A stretch of 64,000 nucleotides of DNA from Acidobacteriota bacterium (lineage in GTDB: Bacteria; Acidobacteriota; Vicinamibacteria; Vicinamibacterales; 2-12-FULL-66-21): NCBI GenBank assembly GCA_003222675.1, contig QHWT01000064.1, forward strand, positions 1 to 64,000, written 5' to 3'. Below, piece by piece: positions 25,201-33,592 of the stretch. A program made the position numbers and the translations under genes. Numbering within the stretch: position 1 is the first letter of the stretch; each line of letters starts with the position of its first letter. Under the pieces are notes generated by a model. The model worked only from the letters and a program-made list of their open reading frames with translations, ran no database searches and was not told where the DNA came from.

Positions 25201-25719
25201 CTCGAACGCCCGGAACAGCAGCGGCGTCGCGAACACCACGACGAATGCGAGCGCGGCCGACGCGAACAGCGCGTTCCTGGCCCTGCTGCCGAGCGACGCG
25301 CCGTCGAAGATGCACGCGAGATCGATCTCGCCAAGGCGCTCGACTGCGCGGTCAATCACGAGTGACCCGAAGGTATCGGATGCCGCGCCGCGCCGTGACG
25401 CGTCGACGGCGGACACGATCGCGTCATCGAGCTCCGGGCACCGTTCTTCCACGAAACGCGCCACCCTCGCGTCGTCTGGTCGATGCCGAAATGGCCAGAT
25501 CAGGAACGACGCGGCGATCGCGATCAGAGTAAGCGCGGCGATCGACAACAGCAGCGCCGCGGCGTCCGGGGGGTGCAGCCAGCGATCTGTCAGTGCTGCC
25601 GCCCCAATCACGGCAGCCGCGGTGCCGAAGATCCGCGCCAGGAGCTGCAGAGCCACCGCGATGAACCATCGCCTGCGGATGGCGTTCAAGAGACGGTGCA
25701 GTTCAGCATGCGGAGTCAT
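22270..25719 (-). CDS. DUF4175 family membrane protein
   Basis: The 1149-residue protein starts at an ATG in an ATGA overlap with the BatA-like gene (25716-25719). Two membrane segments near residues 25-75 are followed by a third at ~165-190, then a beta-rich extracytoplasmic region (~190-480). A very long helical, Gln/Arg/Glu-rich coiled coil (~500-1100) includes LKRQLEKLTREQEQLRQQAESLARQM. This is the DUF4175 family that accompanies MoxR-BatA loci. The coiled coil would span a long distance outside the membrane, and a structural role in an envelope complex is likely. Confidence 0.85.
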   Translation of the reverse strand: MTPHAELHRLLNAIRRRWFIAVALQLLARIFGTAAAVIGAAALTDRWLHPPDAAALLLSIAALTLIAIAASFLIWPFRHRPDDARVARFVEERCPELDDAIVSAVDASRRGAASDTFGSLVIDRAVERLGEIDLACIFDGASLGSRARNALFASAALAFVVVFATPLLFRAFEVARLRYLPGSIVVTVQPGDVRVPAGRPLTIAASLNARAGTLTHVVPTLTLVSNGQTRSVAMVQAGERYELRINAVDRSFTYRVHAGAAASREYGVTALFPARVRRIDLHYEFPSFTGLRPREERDGGDIFGPAGTRVRVRVQTDKPVKEGRLALSERKPAAPLVRVDDRTYESTLTLADEAAYRVALTDADGLHSEGTEYFIRLMDDRPPEVHVLRPAGDQQITPLEEVTIEARADDDYGIASFEMVYAVAGGSEHVVPFTTIGGTDVSRIGSRMVAAEDLGVKPGDVITYYARARDVARGKQSTLTRSEIFFLEVKPFNEEYAAAESQAMAGAMGTELESLVAAQKEIISATWNLERRSAAGRSATDVKAIADAQSELKARAQQAAGALRPRRRGFPQQISTRQPASGGSSDPVAEAVAAMTRAIAQLESRRTGEAIPHEMEALNGLLKAQADVRRRQVMQQASGTNSGGNGRQGQDLSNLFDRELKRQQRTNYETQSQIEQQPEGQKGDESALDRIRDLARRQEELGRRQREMTNPGLSAEELKRQLEKLTREQEQLRQQAESLARQMAQQSQQSDQQRPGKKQSGQEQSGQQQSGRLQPGQQTQRGGASSLRDAAEQMRDAASQLARQDPASAAARSEEAARQLRDLESRMQAGSPDTRRRALGDLQLESQQVAEAQRRIAREADRLDREGGGTVDARRRLAGEKEQLADRVDALQQSARRLGTDPKSAASDRATVNEAARDLQSQQLGERMRAAAREMRDQPSKATAGAEQQVADALDRVARRLNGVDAGGARGDAQRLADQLDHVRDARERLARLEQQVTQAQRDEAAKQAPRGGGGRGSQPSTDGERGSASGDLQRLQQEYTREAQRTRDMVDRLQRGAPESGAGGSTPEQHEWSRSAPGTEAWKQDYAQWDGLRKDVTRALERYEAGVADKLSRLTADRLRAGGSDRVPDEYQRRIANYFEALAKKKPS

Positions 25720-27551
25720 CTGGATCCCACGAAGCATTCAGCGACGAGCGCCACCAGCAGCAACATGAGGCCATACCGCCAATATCCCTGGCGCGATTCC
25801 GCTTCTTCCGCGGCGCGCGCGGGCTGCGACGAGGGACGCGCGGGGGCCCGCGCGATCAGCGCGGCGAACTCTGCGGGCGTGACGCGATCGATATCGCTCT
25901 CGCGCACGTCGACGTTGACGGCGAGGGTGCGCCCTTCAGCCTGGATAATTCCCGGCCGTGCGGGCACGCCCGCCGGGACGTCCGCCACGAGATACCCTGC
26001 CGTCTCGGGCGCGCGCGCGCCGAGATAGCGGACGGTCTCCTGCGCGAATGGCACGAACGCCGGATGCAGCGGAAAGTCGTTCCAGCGCCGATCGAGGTCC
26101 GACGTGAACAGGACAATCCGTCCCTGGGCGGCGGCGCGCTCGACGAGCGCCGGCATACCCTGGGTGTAGCTGGCGATCACGCGCCACGACCCGCCGGGCT
26201 GCAGCTGCCAGGCGTGCTGAAACGACACCTGGCCCAGGTTCGCAGCAACCGCGTCGAACGGCCTGAAGATCGGATGGCGCAGATCACTGACGGCGAGCAC
26301 GCCCGCGTCTCCGCGATCGCGCGCGACGAGCGCCGGCTGCCAATCGAGGACGGTCGAGAGCACGGAAGGATCGACGTCGGGTGCCGCCGCGATCAACAAC
26401 CCGCCGCCCGCGCCAAGAAACGTGCGCAGCGAATCGCGAACGCGGCGGTCCAATCCATGCGTCGACAGGATTGCGATGACCGAGTACTGCGCGACGTCCG
26501 CCGGCGTCATCGCTGCGAATTCAGGTCCGTGCGCGGTGCGCACGGCGAACCCGGTGCCGCTCTCATCTTCTGCTTCGAGCGCGCGCGCGAGGTAAAAGCC
26601 CGAGGTCGATCCAGGGCCGCCGACGACGATCAGCACGCGCGGCCTGCCGCGCGGGTCGGTCAGCGCATAGCGGACGTTGTCTCCGCTGAACCCGTCGGGA
26701 TCGGAAACGGCGACGTCGACCGCCGCGCGTGAGGCCATGTTGTCAAAGGGCACGTCGAGCGACGCCGCCGGCGGAACCGTGACGCGGCGCGTAACCTCGG
26801 TTCTGCCGGCTACCTCGAGCCGCACGTCGGTCTCGCGTGGCGCGGCGCCGAAATTCCTGATCGTCGCCAAGAGGCGCCGGGTCTCCGGTCGAATCTCCGT
26901 GACGGCAAGATTGCTGGACGCGCCGCCGGCGTCGCGCACGGCGAGATCGATTTCTTGCGGGAGCGCAGCGGTGCTGCCGTCGAAACCGCTCCGCTGCAGA
27001 TCGCCCACGATGACGAGCCGCCCGGGCGACTGATCCGGCAGCAGATCGGACGCCTTGTCGAACGCCGATGCGTAGCGCGTGGCGGCAAAGGACGGCGTGA
27101 TCTCGTCGATCGCGAGTCGCGCGTCGGCTGCCGCGCCGGTCGGCGCCACCACATCCGCACGCTGATCGAACGCGATCACCAGAACGCGATCCGCTCCGGC
27201 CTCGTCAACTGCCTGCCGTGCGAGTGCCCTGGCCCGCTCCATCACCCCTGGTGCCGACATGCTCAACGATCGATCGATAGCGATCACTGTCGTGCGAGTC
27301 GACGACCGGGCGCCCGCGAGGTACGGGCGCGCGAACGATCCGGCAAGGAGCAGCAGCGCGGCCACGCGCGCGAGCAGCAGCAGGATGTCGCGCAGCCGGC
27401 GGCGCCGCGATCGCTCGATCGGGCTCACGCGCAGCAGCCGCACGGCCGTGAACGGCAGCGGCGGCGCCACGTCACGCCGCAGCAGGTGCAGCACGATCGG
27501 CAGCGCAATCAGCGCTGCGCCGACGAGGTAAAGAGGTGAGAGAAACGACAT
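25716..27551 (-). CDS. BatA-like aerotolerance VWA protein
   Basis: The 611-residue protein begins MSFLSPLYLVGAALIALPIVLHLL, the aerotolerance BatA N-terminal domain with two membrane helices. A VWA domain with MIDAS DRSLS near residue 92 follows, then a GATase-like segment (VLIVVGGPGSTSG) and a C-terminal membrane helix (GLMLLLVALVAECFVG). I start at the ATG at 27551 where the family begins. VWA proteins of this kind are handled by MoxR AAA+ chaperones, whose gene is two places upstream. Confidence 0.87.
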   Translation of the reverse strand: MSFLSPLYLVGAALIALPIVLHLLRRDVAPPLPFTAVRLLRVSPIERSRRRRLRDILLLLARVAALLLLAGSFARPYLAGARSSTRTTVIAIDRSLSMSAPGVMERARALARQAVDEAGADRVLVIAFDQRADVVAPTGAAADARLAIDEITPSFAATRYASAFDKASDLLPDQSPGRLVIVGDLQRSGFDGSTAALPQEIDLAVRDAGGASSNLAVTEIRPETRRLLATIRNFGAAPRETDVRLEVAGRTEVTRRVTVPPAASLDVPFDNMASRAAVDVAVSDPDGFSGDNVRYALTDPRGRPRVLIVVGGPGSTSGFYLARALEAEDESGTGFAVRTAHGPEFAAMTPADVAQYSVIAILSTHGLDRRVRDSLRTFLGAGGGLLIAAAPDVDPSVLSTVLDWQPALVARDRGDAGVLAVSDLRHPIFRPFDAVAANLGQVSFQHAWQLQPGGSWRVIASYTQGMPALVERAAAQGRIVLFTSDLDRRWNDFPLHPAFVPFAQETVRYLGARAPETAGYLVADVPAGVPARPGIIQAEGRTLAVNVDVRESDIDRVTPAEFAALIARAPARPSSQPARAAEEAESRQGYWRYGLMLLLVALVAECFVGSR

Positions 27552-27820
27552 CGTGTTTGCATTTCTCAATGCGCGTGGGGCCCACCCCTTTCGATCGCGT
27601 CGGGGCCCCACCCCCGACGCGTGCCGCTACGCCCATTCGGGCTACGCGGCGGCTGAAGGCTCTCACGCGCTCGCGCTCGACGGCGCGACGCCTGTCAGTT
27701 CCAGCCGAAGGCTGTCCCGCCGAAGCGCCTTGCGCGAAGGCGGACGTCGACTCGGTCCGGCCGCAGGCGCTCCTCAGTGCGCCTGGGGCGGCCTCCTGCC
27801 TCCTGCCTCCTGCCTCCTGC
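27552..27820. repeat. GC-rich gap with CTGCCTC heptamers
   Basis: The 269-base gap between the DUF58 and BatA-like genes contains the stem CGTCGGGG facing CCCCGACG (27598-27620). It also holds five head-to-tail CTCCTGC heptamers at 27789-27823. I see no gene in it. It interrupts an otherwise tightly spaced gene block. Confidence 0.6.
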
Positions 27821-28738
27821 CTACTTTCTCCTCGACCTCGCATCCAAATATGCCAGCAACGCGAAATCCAGCGGCTTCGATGTATCGAGCATCAGGTAGT
27901 CGATCCCGACACCGCGCAGCTCGCGCTCGTAAAACGCTCGCATCTCCTCCAGCGCCTTGAGATAACTCGCCCGCACGCGGGAGGGATCCGCCGTGATCTC
28001 GTCGGCGCTCTCGATATCCGTGAACCGCGCAGCGCCCTTGAATGGAAACCGCAGCTCGTGAGGATCGAGCAGCTGGAAAACAATGACGTCGGTCCCACGG
28101 TGGCGCAGATGCTTCAGGCCGCGGACCACCGTGTCGGGCTCATCGAGCAGATCGGAGATCAGCACCGCGAGGCTCCGCTTCACGAGCGCTTCCGCAAGCT
28201 GATGCAGCGGGCGGCCGACATCCGAACGATCGCCCGGCGACAGCTTCTCCAGCGCGAGCAGGATCGCGTGGAGGTGGCCCGGCCGGGCGCTCGCCGGTAG
28301 GCGCGCCAGAATCTTCTCGTCGAAGGCGATCAGCCCGGTCGCGTCGCGCTGGCGGTTCATCAGGTATGCCAGCGATGCGGCCAGCACGCTGCCGTACTCG
28401 AGCTTGCTGGTCGGCGCACCGCCGCGGTACGTCATCGACTTGCTGACGTCGAGCAGGAGATGACAATCGAGATTCGTTTCCTCTTCGAACTTCTTGACGT
28501 AATGACGATCGCTTCGCGCGTAGACCTTCCAGTCGAGGGTGGACAGATCGTCGCCGGGAAGGTACTGCCGGTACTCGGCGAACTCGACGCTGAATCCTTT
28601 ATACGGACTCCGGTGCAGTCCTGAGAGGAATCCCTCCACGACCGTACGGGCCTTCAGCTCCATGGTCGCGAGCCGCGCGATGACGGCCGGATCGAGGAAC
28701 CGGAGATCGCGGTTCGGGGCAGTGGCGGGCATGAACAC
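27821..28738 (-). CDS. DUF58 domain protein
   Basis: The 305-residue protein is a DUF58 protein with the diagnostic GDDLSTLDWKVYARSDRHYVKKFEEE block (in shorter pieces GDD, DWK, KxFEEE) near residues 62-87. A VWA-like fold with MIDAS DVSKS follows near residue 98. DUF58 proteins are the usual partners of MoxR ATPases. It lies directly downstream of moxR, separated by a 9-mer tandem repeat. ATG codons at 28738 and 28732 are both possible starts. Confidence 0.9.
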   Translation of the reverse strand: MFMPATAPNRDLRFLDPAVIARLATMELKARTVVEGFLSGLHRSPYKGFSVEFAEYRQYLPGDDLSTLDWKVYARSDRHYVKKFEEETNLDCHLLLDVSKSMTYRGGAPTSKLEYGSVLAASLAYLMNRQRDATGLIAFDEKILARLPASARPGHLHAILLALEKLSPGDRSDVGRPLHQLAEALVKRSLAVLISDLLDEPDTVVRGLKHLRHRGTDVIVFQLLDPHELRFPFKGAARFTDIESADEITADPSRVRASYLKALEEMRAFYERELRGVGIDYLMLDTSKPLDFALLAYLDARSRRK

Positions 28739-28740
28739 CT

Positions 28741-28791
28741 TCCGTGTGATCCGTGTGATCCGTGTGATCCGTGCGATCCGTGCGATCCGTG
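28741..28791. repeat. TGTGATCCG 9-mer tandem repeat
   Basis: Five to six head-to-tail copies of TGYGATCCG fill the 55-base space between the moxR stop (28794) and the DUF58 start (28738). No ribosome-binding site is left between them. Confidence 0.8.
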
Positions 28792-28793
28792 GT

Positions 28794-29804
28794 TCACATT
28801 CCGCTGCGCGGCGCCGGCACCGCCTCGAGAAGACGATCGACGAGGACGTCGGACGTGACTTTTTCCGATTCCGCGTAGAAGTTTGGAATGATGCGGTGAC
28901 GCAGGATCGGGTGCGCGAGCGCGCGCAGGTCGCCGACCGACACGTGGTAGCGTCCGTTCATCAACGCACGCGCCTTGGCCGAGAGGATCAACGACTGCGA
29001 CGCGCGCAGCCCGGCGCCCCACTTGACCCAGTCCTTCACGAACGGCAGATTCTGCTGGCGCCCGGGACGCGACGAATCGACGAGCCGCACTGCGTAGCGC
29101 GCAATCTCTTCGGCGACGACGACCTGGCGCACGAGCTGTTGGTACTCGAGGATCTCCGCGCCGCTCAGCACCCGGTTAGGCGCCGGCGGACGGGCACCGG
29201 TCGTCTGCGTCACCACCGTCACCTCGTCGTCTTCGCTCAGATACGACACGACGACGTTGAACATGAACCGATCGAGCTGTGCTTCGGGCAGCGGGTACGT
29301 GCCCTCGAGCTCGATCGGATTCTGCGTCGCGAGCACGAAGAACGGCCGTTCGAGCGGATACGTGCGCCCGGCGGCGGTGACGTGATACTCCTGCATCGCC
29401 TCGAGCAGCGCCGCCTGGGTTTTCGGCGGCGTGCGGTTGATCTCGTCGGCGAGCAGGATCTGCGCGAAGATCGGCCCCTTCACGAAGCGCAGGCTGCGGT
29501 GCCCGCCGTCTTCGTCGAGCACCTCGGTGCCGGTGATGTCGGCCGGCATGAGATCGGGCGTGAACTGGATCCGCTTGAACGAGAGATCCAGGATCTCGGC
29601 GAGCGTCTTGATCAACAGCGTCTTCGCCAGGCCGGGCACACCCGTGATCAGGCAATGGCCGCCGGTGAAGAGGGCCATCAGCACCTCGTCGATGACCGCG
29701 TCCTGGCCCACAATCACCTTCCGGATCTCGGCAAGGATGCGGTCGCGTCCGAGCGCGACGCGTTCGGCTACGGCGGTGAGCCCCGCCTGCGAGGTCGTTT
29801 CCAT
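28794..29804 (-). CDS. moxR: MoxR family AAA+ ATPase
   Basis: The 336-residue ATPase has Walker A GVPGLAKT at residues 55-62, Walker B LLADEINRTPPKTQAALLEAMQE and the sensor-1 region FVLATQNPIELEG, all characteristic of MoxR. MoxR proteins act as chaperones for metal or cofactor insertion and for VWA-domain protein assembly. I choose the ATG at 29804, because further upstream lies the 71-bp tandem repeat. It is the driver ATPase of the VWA/DUF4175 block downstream. Confidence 0.94.
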   Translation of the reverse strand: METTSQAGLTAVAERVALGRDRILAEIRKVIVGQDAVIDEVLMALFTGGHCLITGVPGLAKTLLIKTLAEILDLSFKRIQFTPDLMPADITGTEVLDEDGGHRSLRFVKGPIFAQILLADEINRTPPKTQAALLEAMQEYHVTAAGRTYPLERPFFVLATQNPIELEGTYPLPEAQLDRFMFNVVVSYLSEDDEVTVVTQTTGARPPAPNRVLSGAEILEYQQLVRQVVVAEEIARYAVRLVDSSRPGRQQNLPFVKDWVKWGAGLRASQSLILSAKARALMNGRYHVSVGDLRALAHPILRHRIIPNFYAESEKVTSDVLVDRLLEAVPAPRSGM

Positions 29805-29810
29805 AATCAG

Positions 29811-30021
29811 ATCGGGGCTCCGCCCCGAACCCCGGCTCGTCGCTCGCGGGGGCCCCTGCGCCCCGCTCCGCTCCTTCTCACGTGGGGCTCCGCCCCACAC
29901 CCCGGCTCGGTCGCTCGCGGGGGCCCCTGCGCCCCGCTCCGCTCCCTCTCACGTGGGGCTCCGCCCCACACCCCGGCTCGGTCGCTCGCGGGGGCCCCTG
30001 CGCCCCGCTCCGCTTCCTCGC
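29811..30021. repeat. Three tandem copies of a 71-bp GC-rich unit
   Basis: Units begin near 29811, 29880 and 29951; the two complete ones are 71 bases long and almost identical, the first lacks one base. Each unit contains a GTGGGGCTCCGCCCCAC palindrome and a GGGGGCCCC palindrome. The array lies between the DUF4159 gene and moxR and would be transcribed with them. It can be read as Pro/Arg-rich peptide in several frames, but nothing supports translation. Confidence 0.85.
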
Positions 30022-30089
30022 GGGCGCGCTGTGCGCGCGACCGTTGTGCCGAAACAACGACGGAATTCGGAATATGGACGGCATAACGG

Positions 30090-30881
30090 TCAGTGCGTCA
30101 GCGAGTAAACGATTTCGTTGATTTCCATCCGGTAGGCTTGCGCGGTGTACTTCACGTAGCCCGGAAATTCGGCGACGTTCGACCACTCCCAGCCGTCGCC
30201 CATGTCGGTGTTCCAGTTGATCAGCACCATGGCGCGGCCGTTGTCGTCCTCGATCGCGCGGAGCGTTGCGATGTACCCGCCCTTCTCCCACGTGCGCCCC
30301 TGCAGAAACGATCCGAGGCCGGGCGTCTGCGGAAATCCATCGAGCTTGTAGAAGCAGCTGAAGATCGGATGGTCGTTCGGAAGATCGATGATCCTGCGGT
30401 CCGGGAACACGCGCTTCAACTCGCGTTCAACGTTCGCCCACTCGATTGGCCCGTGGAAGTCGTCGAACGTCAGCGTGCCGCCGCGCAGCAGGAACTCGCG
30501 AAGGATGGGCACTTCGGTCTCCTTCAACCGCAGGTTGCCCCCTTCCACGATGTAGATCCACGGATACTTCCAGAGATTGGGATCCTCGATCGTGATGTTC
30601 ACGGGATCGTTCACCTGGATCGATGTCGCGGTCCGCACGCGGCGCGACAGGTTCCACTCGGCCGCGGGCGCGTCGATGTACCACGGCTCATCGTACATGC
30701 TGAACCCGCGCCCCATCGTCCAGGCCGTGTAGCGAATCCGAGCGAACGTCCATTGCAGGCCGGCGAAGCGGAGGTCGGGCGCCGCCGGCGTCGGGGGCGG
30801 CTGCGCCGCGGCGCGCGGCGCCACGATCCACGCAAGCGCACAGACGAGAACGGCGGTGGCGGCGCCGAGCGACAGCTTCAC
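30090..30881 (-). CDS. Exported DUF4159 protein
   Basis: The 263-residue protein starts at a GTG in a GTGA overlap with the upstream TPR gene (30878-30881). A signal peptide (residues 1-26) precedes a DUF4159 domain: FARIRYTAWTMGRGF near the start, then a GATase-like core with LREFLLRGGTLTFDDFHGP and DHPIFSCFYKLDGFPQ. DUF4159 proteins are part of the MoxR-BatA neighbourhood in many bacteria, often as the C-terminal domain of BatA-type proteins; here it is separate. No enzymatic residues are evident. Confidence 0.87.
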   Translation of the reverse strand: MKLSLGAATAVLVCALAWIVAPRAAAQPPPTPAAPDLRFAGLQWTFARIRYTAWTMGRGFSMYDEPWYIDAPAAEWNLSRRVRTATSIQVNDPVNITIEDPNLWKYPWIYIVEGGNLRLKETEVPILREFLLRGGTLTFDDFHGPIEWANVERELKRVFPDRRIIDLPNDHPIFSCFYKLDGFPQTPGLGSFLQGRTWEKGGYIATLRAIEDDNGRAMVLINWNTDMGDGWEWSNVAEFPGYVKYTAQAYRMEINEIVYSLTH

Positions 30882-33424
30882 CGCGAGCCCCCGATCGCGT
30901 TCAGCAGGAGCTCCTGCGCGCGCTCGAACGTCGGTGCGATCTCCAGGGCGGCCAGCGCTTCCTTCTTCGCATCCGCCGCCTGGCCGGCGAGGAGATAGCT
31001 CTCGCCGAGGTCGCAGTGCGCGGCCGCCTTGTCCGTCGCGCCTGACTGGAGCGCCGCGCGGAATTCACGCGACGCGATCGTCGCATCGCGGCGCTTCAAC
31101 GCGATCCGTCCCCACCCGATGTGCGCGGTGGCGTCGAAGGGATCGAGCGAGACGACGCGCGAGACCGCCAGCGTCATCAACCGCTCGTCGTGCGCCGCCT
31201 CTGCGAGCGTCCACAGCTTGCGCGCGGCTTCGACGTTCGTGTGGTCGACAGCAAGCAGCGCCTCGTATTCTTTCAATGCGCGCGGACGATCGCCGAGCTT
31301 TTCGGCGAGCGCGGCCATCAGCGCGTGCGGGCTTTCGGCGCCAATCGCCGCGGGCACGAGCGATGCGGCGCGCTCGAGCGGCGCGTACGCCGCGGCATCT
31401 CCCGCGGACGCCAGCGCCTCGCCGAGCGCAACCTGCGCGATATAGCTGTCAGGGTTAGCCGCAGCGGCCGTCTTCAGCACGTCTACCGAGCTCGCATCCA
31501 CCGGCTTTTGCGCATCCGCCAGCGCTTTCCGCATCGTCCCGAACTTCTCCTCGAGTGCGCGGTCGAAGGTGACCTGCAGATCGTCGATGGACACGTTCAG
31601 CGAGCGCTTCAGCGCGGCTTCGGTATCGATGCCATCGGCAAAGGACCGAACGAGCGCGGGGAGCGCCGGCGCCCCTCGCGACGTGACGATGTGGTCCACC
31701 AGCAGCGAGGCCTCGTAATACGCCAGCGAGATCGTGTCGGGCCGCGTGAACCCGGCGTTCAGATCGCGCAGCTTCAGGACCTTGTTCGCGTTCATCGCCC
31801 GCGCGAAGGTGACTTCCATGTCCCGCCCCCACTCGGGACGCTGAACGCCCTCCTCATAGACCGAAATCCCCTCGGTCAGCCACCGCGGCACGCGCTGCTT
31901 CGACATCTGCAGCGTGACCACGTGCGCGAGCTCGTGCCAGAGCGTCGCCTCCCAGCTGAACATGCCAGGCGGACGCGCCTTCGGAGAATCCATCGTGACG
32001 ACGCGGCCGAAGCACGCGCCGAGCGCGCCAATCATGCCGGGCAGCCCGAGGTTGCGCACCGCGAAGTCGTCGTGATGCGGAAAGATCTCGATCAGGATCG
32101 GCCCCCTCGGCGTGAACCCGTAACGCGCCGAGAGCGTCTTGAACGCGGACTGCGCGAGCGGAACGGCGTACTCGCGAAGCACCGGCGCTTCGTCGCGGTG
32201 CATCTTGAAAATCAGATCGCCTTCCTGCACGGTGACGAACTGATCCAGCGTGTCGAGCAGCGCGAGGAGGTTGTAGGTGACGACATCGAATGGATCGGCG
32301 TGGAAGGCGCGATCGAGCGCGCGGCGCGCGCCAGGCTCGTCGCCCGTGCGCATCAAATGCATGCCGAGATCTGCCGCGGCCTGCGCGTCGGACGGATCGA
32401 GCGCGAGCCCCTTCTCGGCGAGCGTGACGGCTTCATCGAATCGATAGTGGCTGGCCGCCTGCTCCCCGGCAATCCGGTAGATCTCTCCATACGACGGATT
32501 GATGTCGAGGACCTTCGAGACCTCGCGATCGAAGGTCGCGTGGTCGTCGCGCACATATGCGATTGCCGCCAGCAACGAGTGCGCCTCGAGATCTGACGGG
32601 TTGATTGCGAGGACCTTGTCGATCTCTTCTTTCGCCTTGTCGACGCGATCTTCATCGAGGTGCAGCGACGCGAGAAGCAGGTGCGGCTCCGCGAGACCAG
32701 CATCGATCTCAATCGCGCGGGCCGCGCTGGCCGCGGCGGCCGGCGGGTCTTCGTCTTCGAGCACGCGCGCAAGGCCGGCATGCGCGGGCGCCCATTGCGC
32801 GTCCGCCTGCAACGCCGCCTGGAACGATTTCAGCGCCTCAGGTTTGTTGTACTTCTCGAGGAACAGGCGCCCCCACGACGTCTGCACCGCTGCGGGATCG
32901 GCACCCACGCGTTCGGCGTCGCGATAGAGGGCGTTGGCGTCGCGCGGACGGCCGAGCGCATGCGCCGCGCGCGCGCCGCGGAGCAGCAGCGCGGGTTCAG
33001 CGGTCGACGATCCTCGACGATAGACCGCCGTCAGCAGCGGCGCCGCGTCGCCGTCGCGCCCGATGATGTGATAGAGCAGCGCCAGCTCGAGCGCCGCGTC
33101 GCCACCGGGCTCGCGCAACGCGAGCGGCTCGAGGATCGACTGCGCCTCGCCATACTTGCCCGCATCAATCGCGAGCTGCGCCAGCACGACCGCGCCTGCC
33201 GGATCGTTCGCACCGCGCGCCCGCGCCAGGTTCTCTGCCTCGGCGCGCTGACCGTGCGCAATCGCGGCGGCCGCGGCGCTCGCAAAATCGCGCTGCGCAC
33301 CTTGTTGAGAGAAGACGCGCGAGGGACGCACGGCCGAGCCGGCAAGTCCGAGACACACCGAAAGTATGACGACGACAAGAGGCCGTCTCGGCACCGGCAA
33401 GTGGCCCGCGCGAGAGTCCGGCAT
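30878..33424 (-). CDS. TPR protein with MA-clan (gluzincin) peptidase domain
   Basis: The 848-residue exported protein has a signal segment (residues ~13-40), about ten tetratricopeptide repeats on the N-terminal side and a gluzincin domain in the middle. That domain reads LWHELAHVVTLQ at about residue 497, with the third ligand supplied by RWLTEGISVYEE. More TPRs lie at the C-terminus. A TATAAT at 33437-33442 lies 12 bases before the ATG at 33424, so I prefer this over the GTG at 33448. It is the first gene of the DUF4159-MoxR-DUF58-BatA block and probably acts on, or assembles with, its envelope products. Confidence 0.85.
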   Translation of the reverse strand: MPDSRAGHLPVPRRPLVVVILSVCLGLAGSAVRPSRVFSQQGAQRDFASAAAAAIAHGQRAEAENLARARGANDPAGAVVLAQLAIDAGKYGEAQSILEPLALREPGGDAALELALLYHIIGRDGDAAPLLTAVYRRGSSTAEPALLLRGARAAHALGRPRDANALYRDAERVGADPAAVQTSWGRLFLEKYNKPEALKSFQAALQADAQWAPAHAGLARVLEDEDPPAAAASAARAIEIDAGLAEPHLLLASLHLDEDRVDKAKEEIDKVLAINPSDLEAHSLLAAIAYVRDDHATFDREVSKVLDINPSYGEIYRIAGEQAASHYRFDEAVTLAEKGLALDPSDAQAAADLGMHLMRTGDEPGARRALDRAFHADPFDVVTYNLLALLDTLDQFVTVQEGDLIFKMHRDEAPVLREYAVPLAQSAFKTLSARYGFTPRGPILIEIFPHHDDFAVRNLGLPGMIGALGACFGRVVTMDSPKARPPGMFSWEATLWHELAHVVTLQMSKQRVPRWLTEGISVYEEGVQRPEWGRDMEVTFARAMNANKVLKLRDLNAGFTRPDTISLAYYEASLLVDHIVTSRGAPALPALVRSFADGIDTEAALKRSLNVSIDDLQVTFDRALEEKFGTMRKALADAQKPVDASSVDVLKTAAAANPDSYIAQVALGEALASAGDAAAYAPLERAASLVPAAIGAESPHALMAALAEKLGDRPRALKEYEALLAVDHTNVEAARKLWTLAEAAHDERLMTLAVSRVVSLDPFDATAHIGWGRIALKRRDATIASREFRAALQSGATDKAAAHCDLGESYLLAGQAADAKKEALAALEIAPTFERAQELLLNAIGGSR

Positions 33425-33436
33425 GGATCTGAGGCG

Positions 33437-33442
33437 ATTATA
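33437..33442 (-). promoter_or_regulatory. TATAAT -10 element of the TPR/gluzincin gene
   Basis: A perfect TATAAT on the minus strand ends 12 bases before the ATG at 33424. The message would have a leader of only about 5 bases. No -35 consensus is visible. It probably drives the whole MoxR-BatA block. Confidence 0.5.
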
Positions 33443-33592
33443 GACCACGCAAATGAGCGCTCTAGCAGACTCCGTGCCGTTAAGACGGTCCGCTGACGCA
33501 AGCGGTTTTCGAGTGACGGCTGACAGTTGTCGGCCGAACCGCGGACTAATAGGCGGGAACTGGAAACTGGTGACCGGTAACGCGCAGCTCGT

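Noticed and set aside
29811-30021. CRISPR-like appearance of the 71-bp units
   Set aside because: Units are directly adjacent without unique spacers and no cas gene is present.
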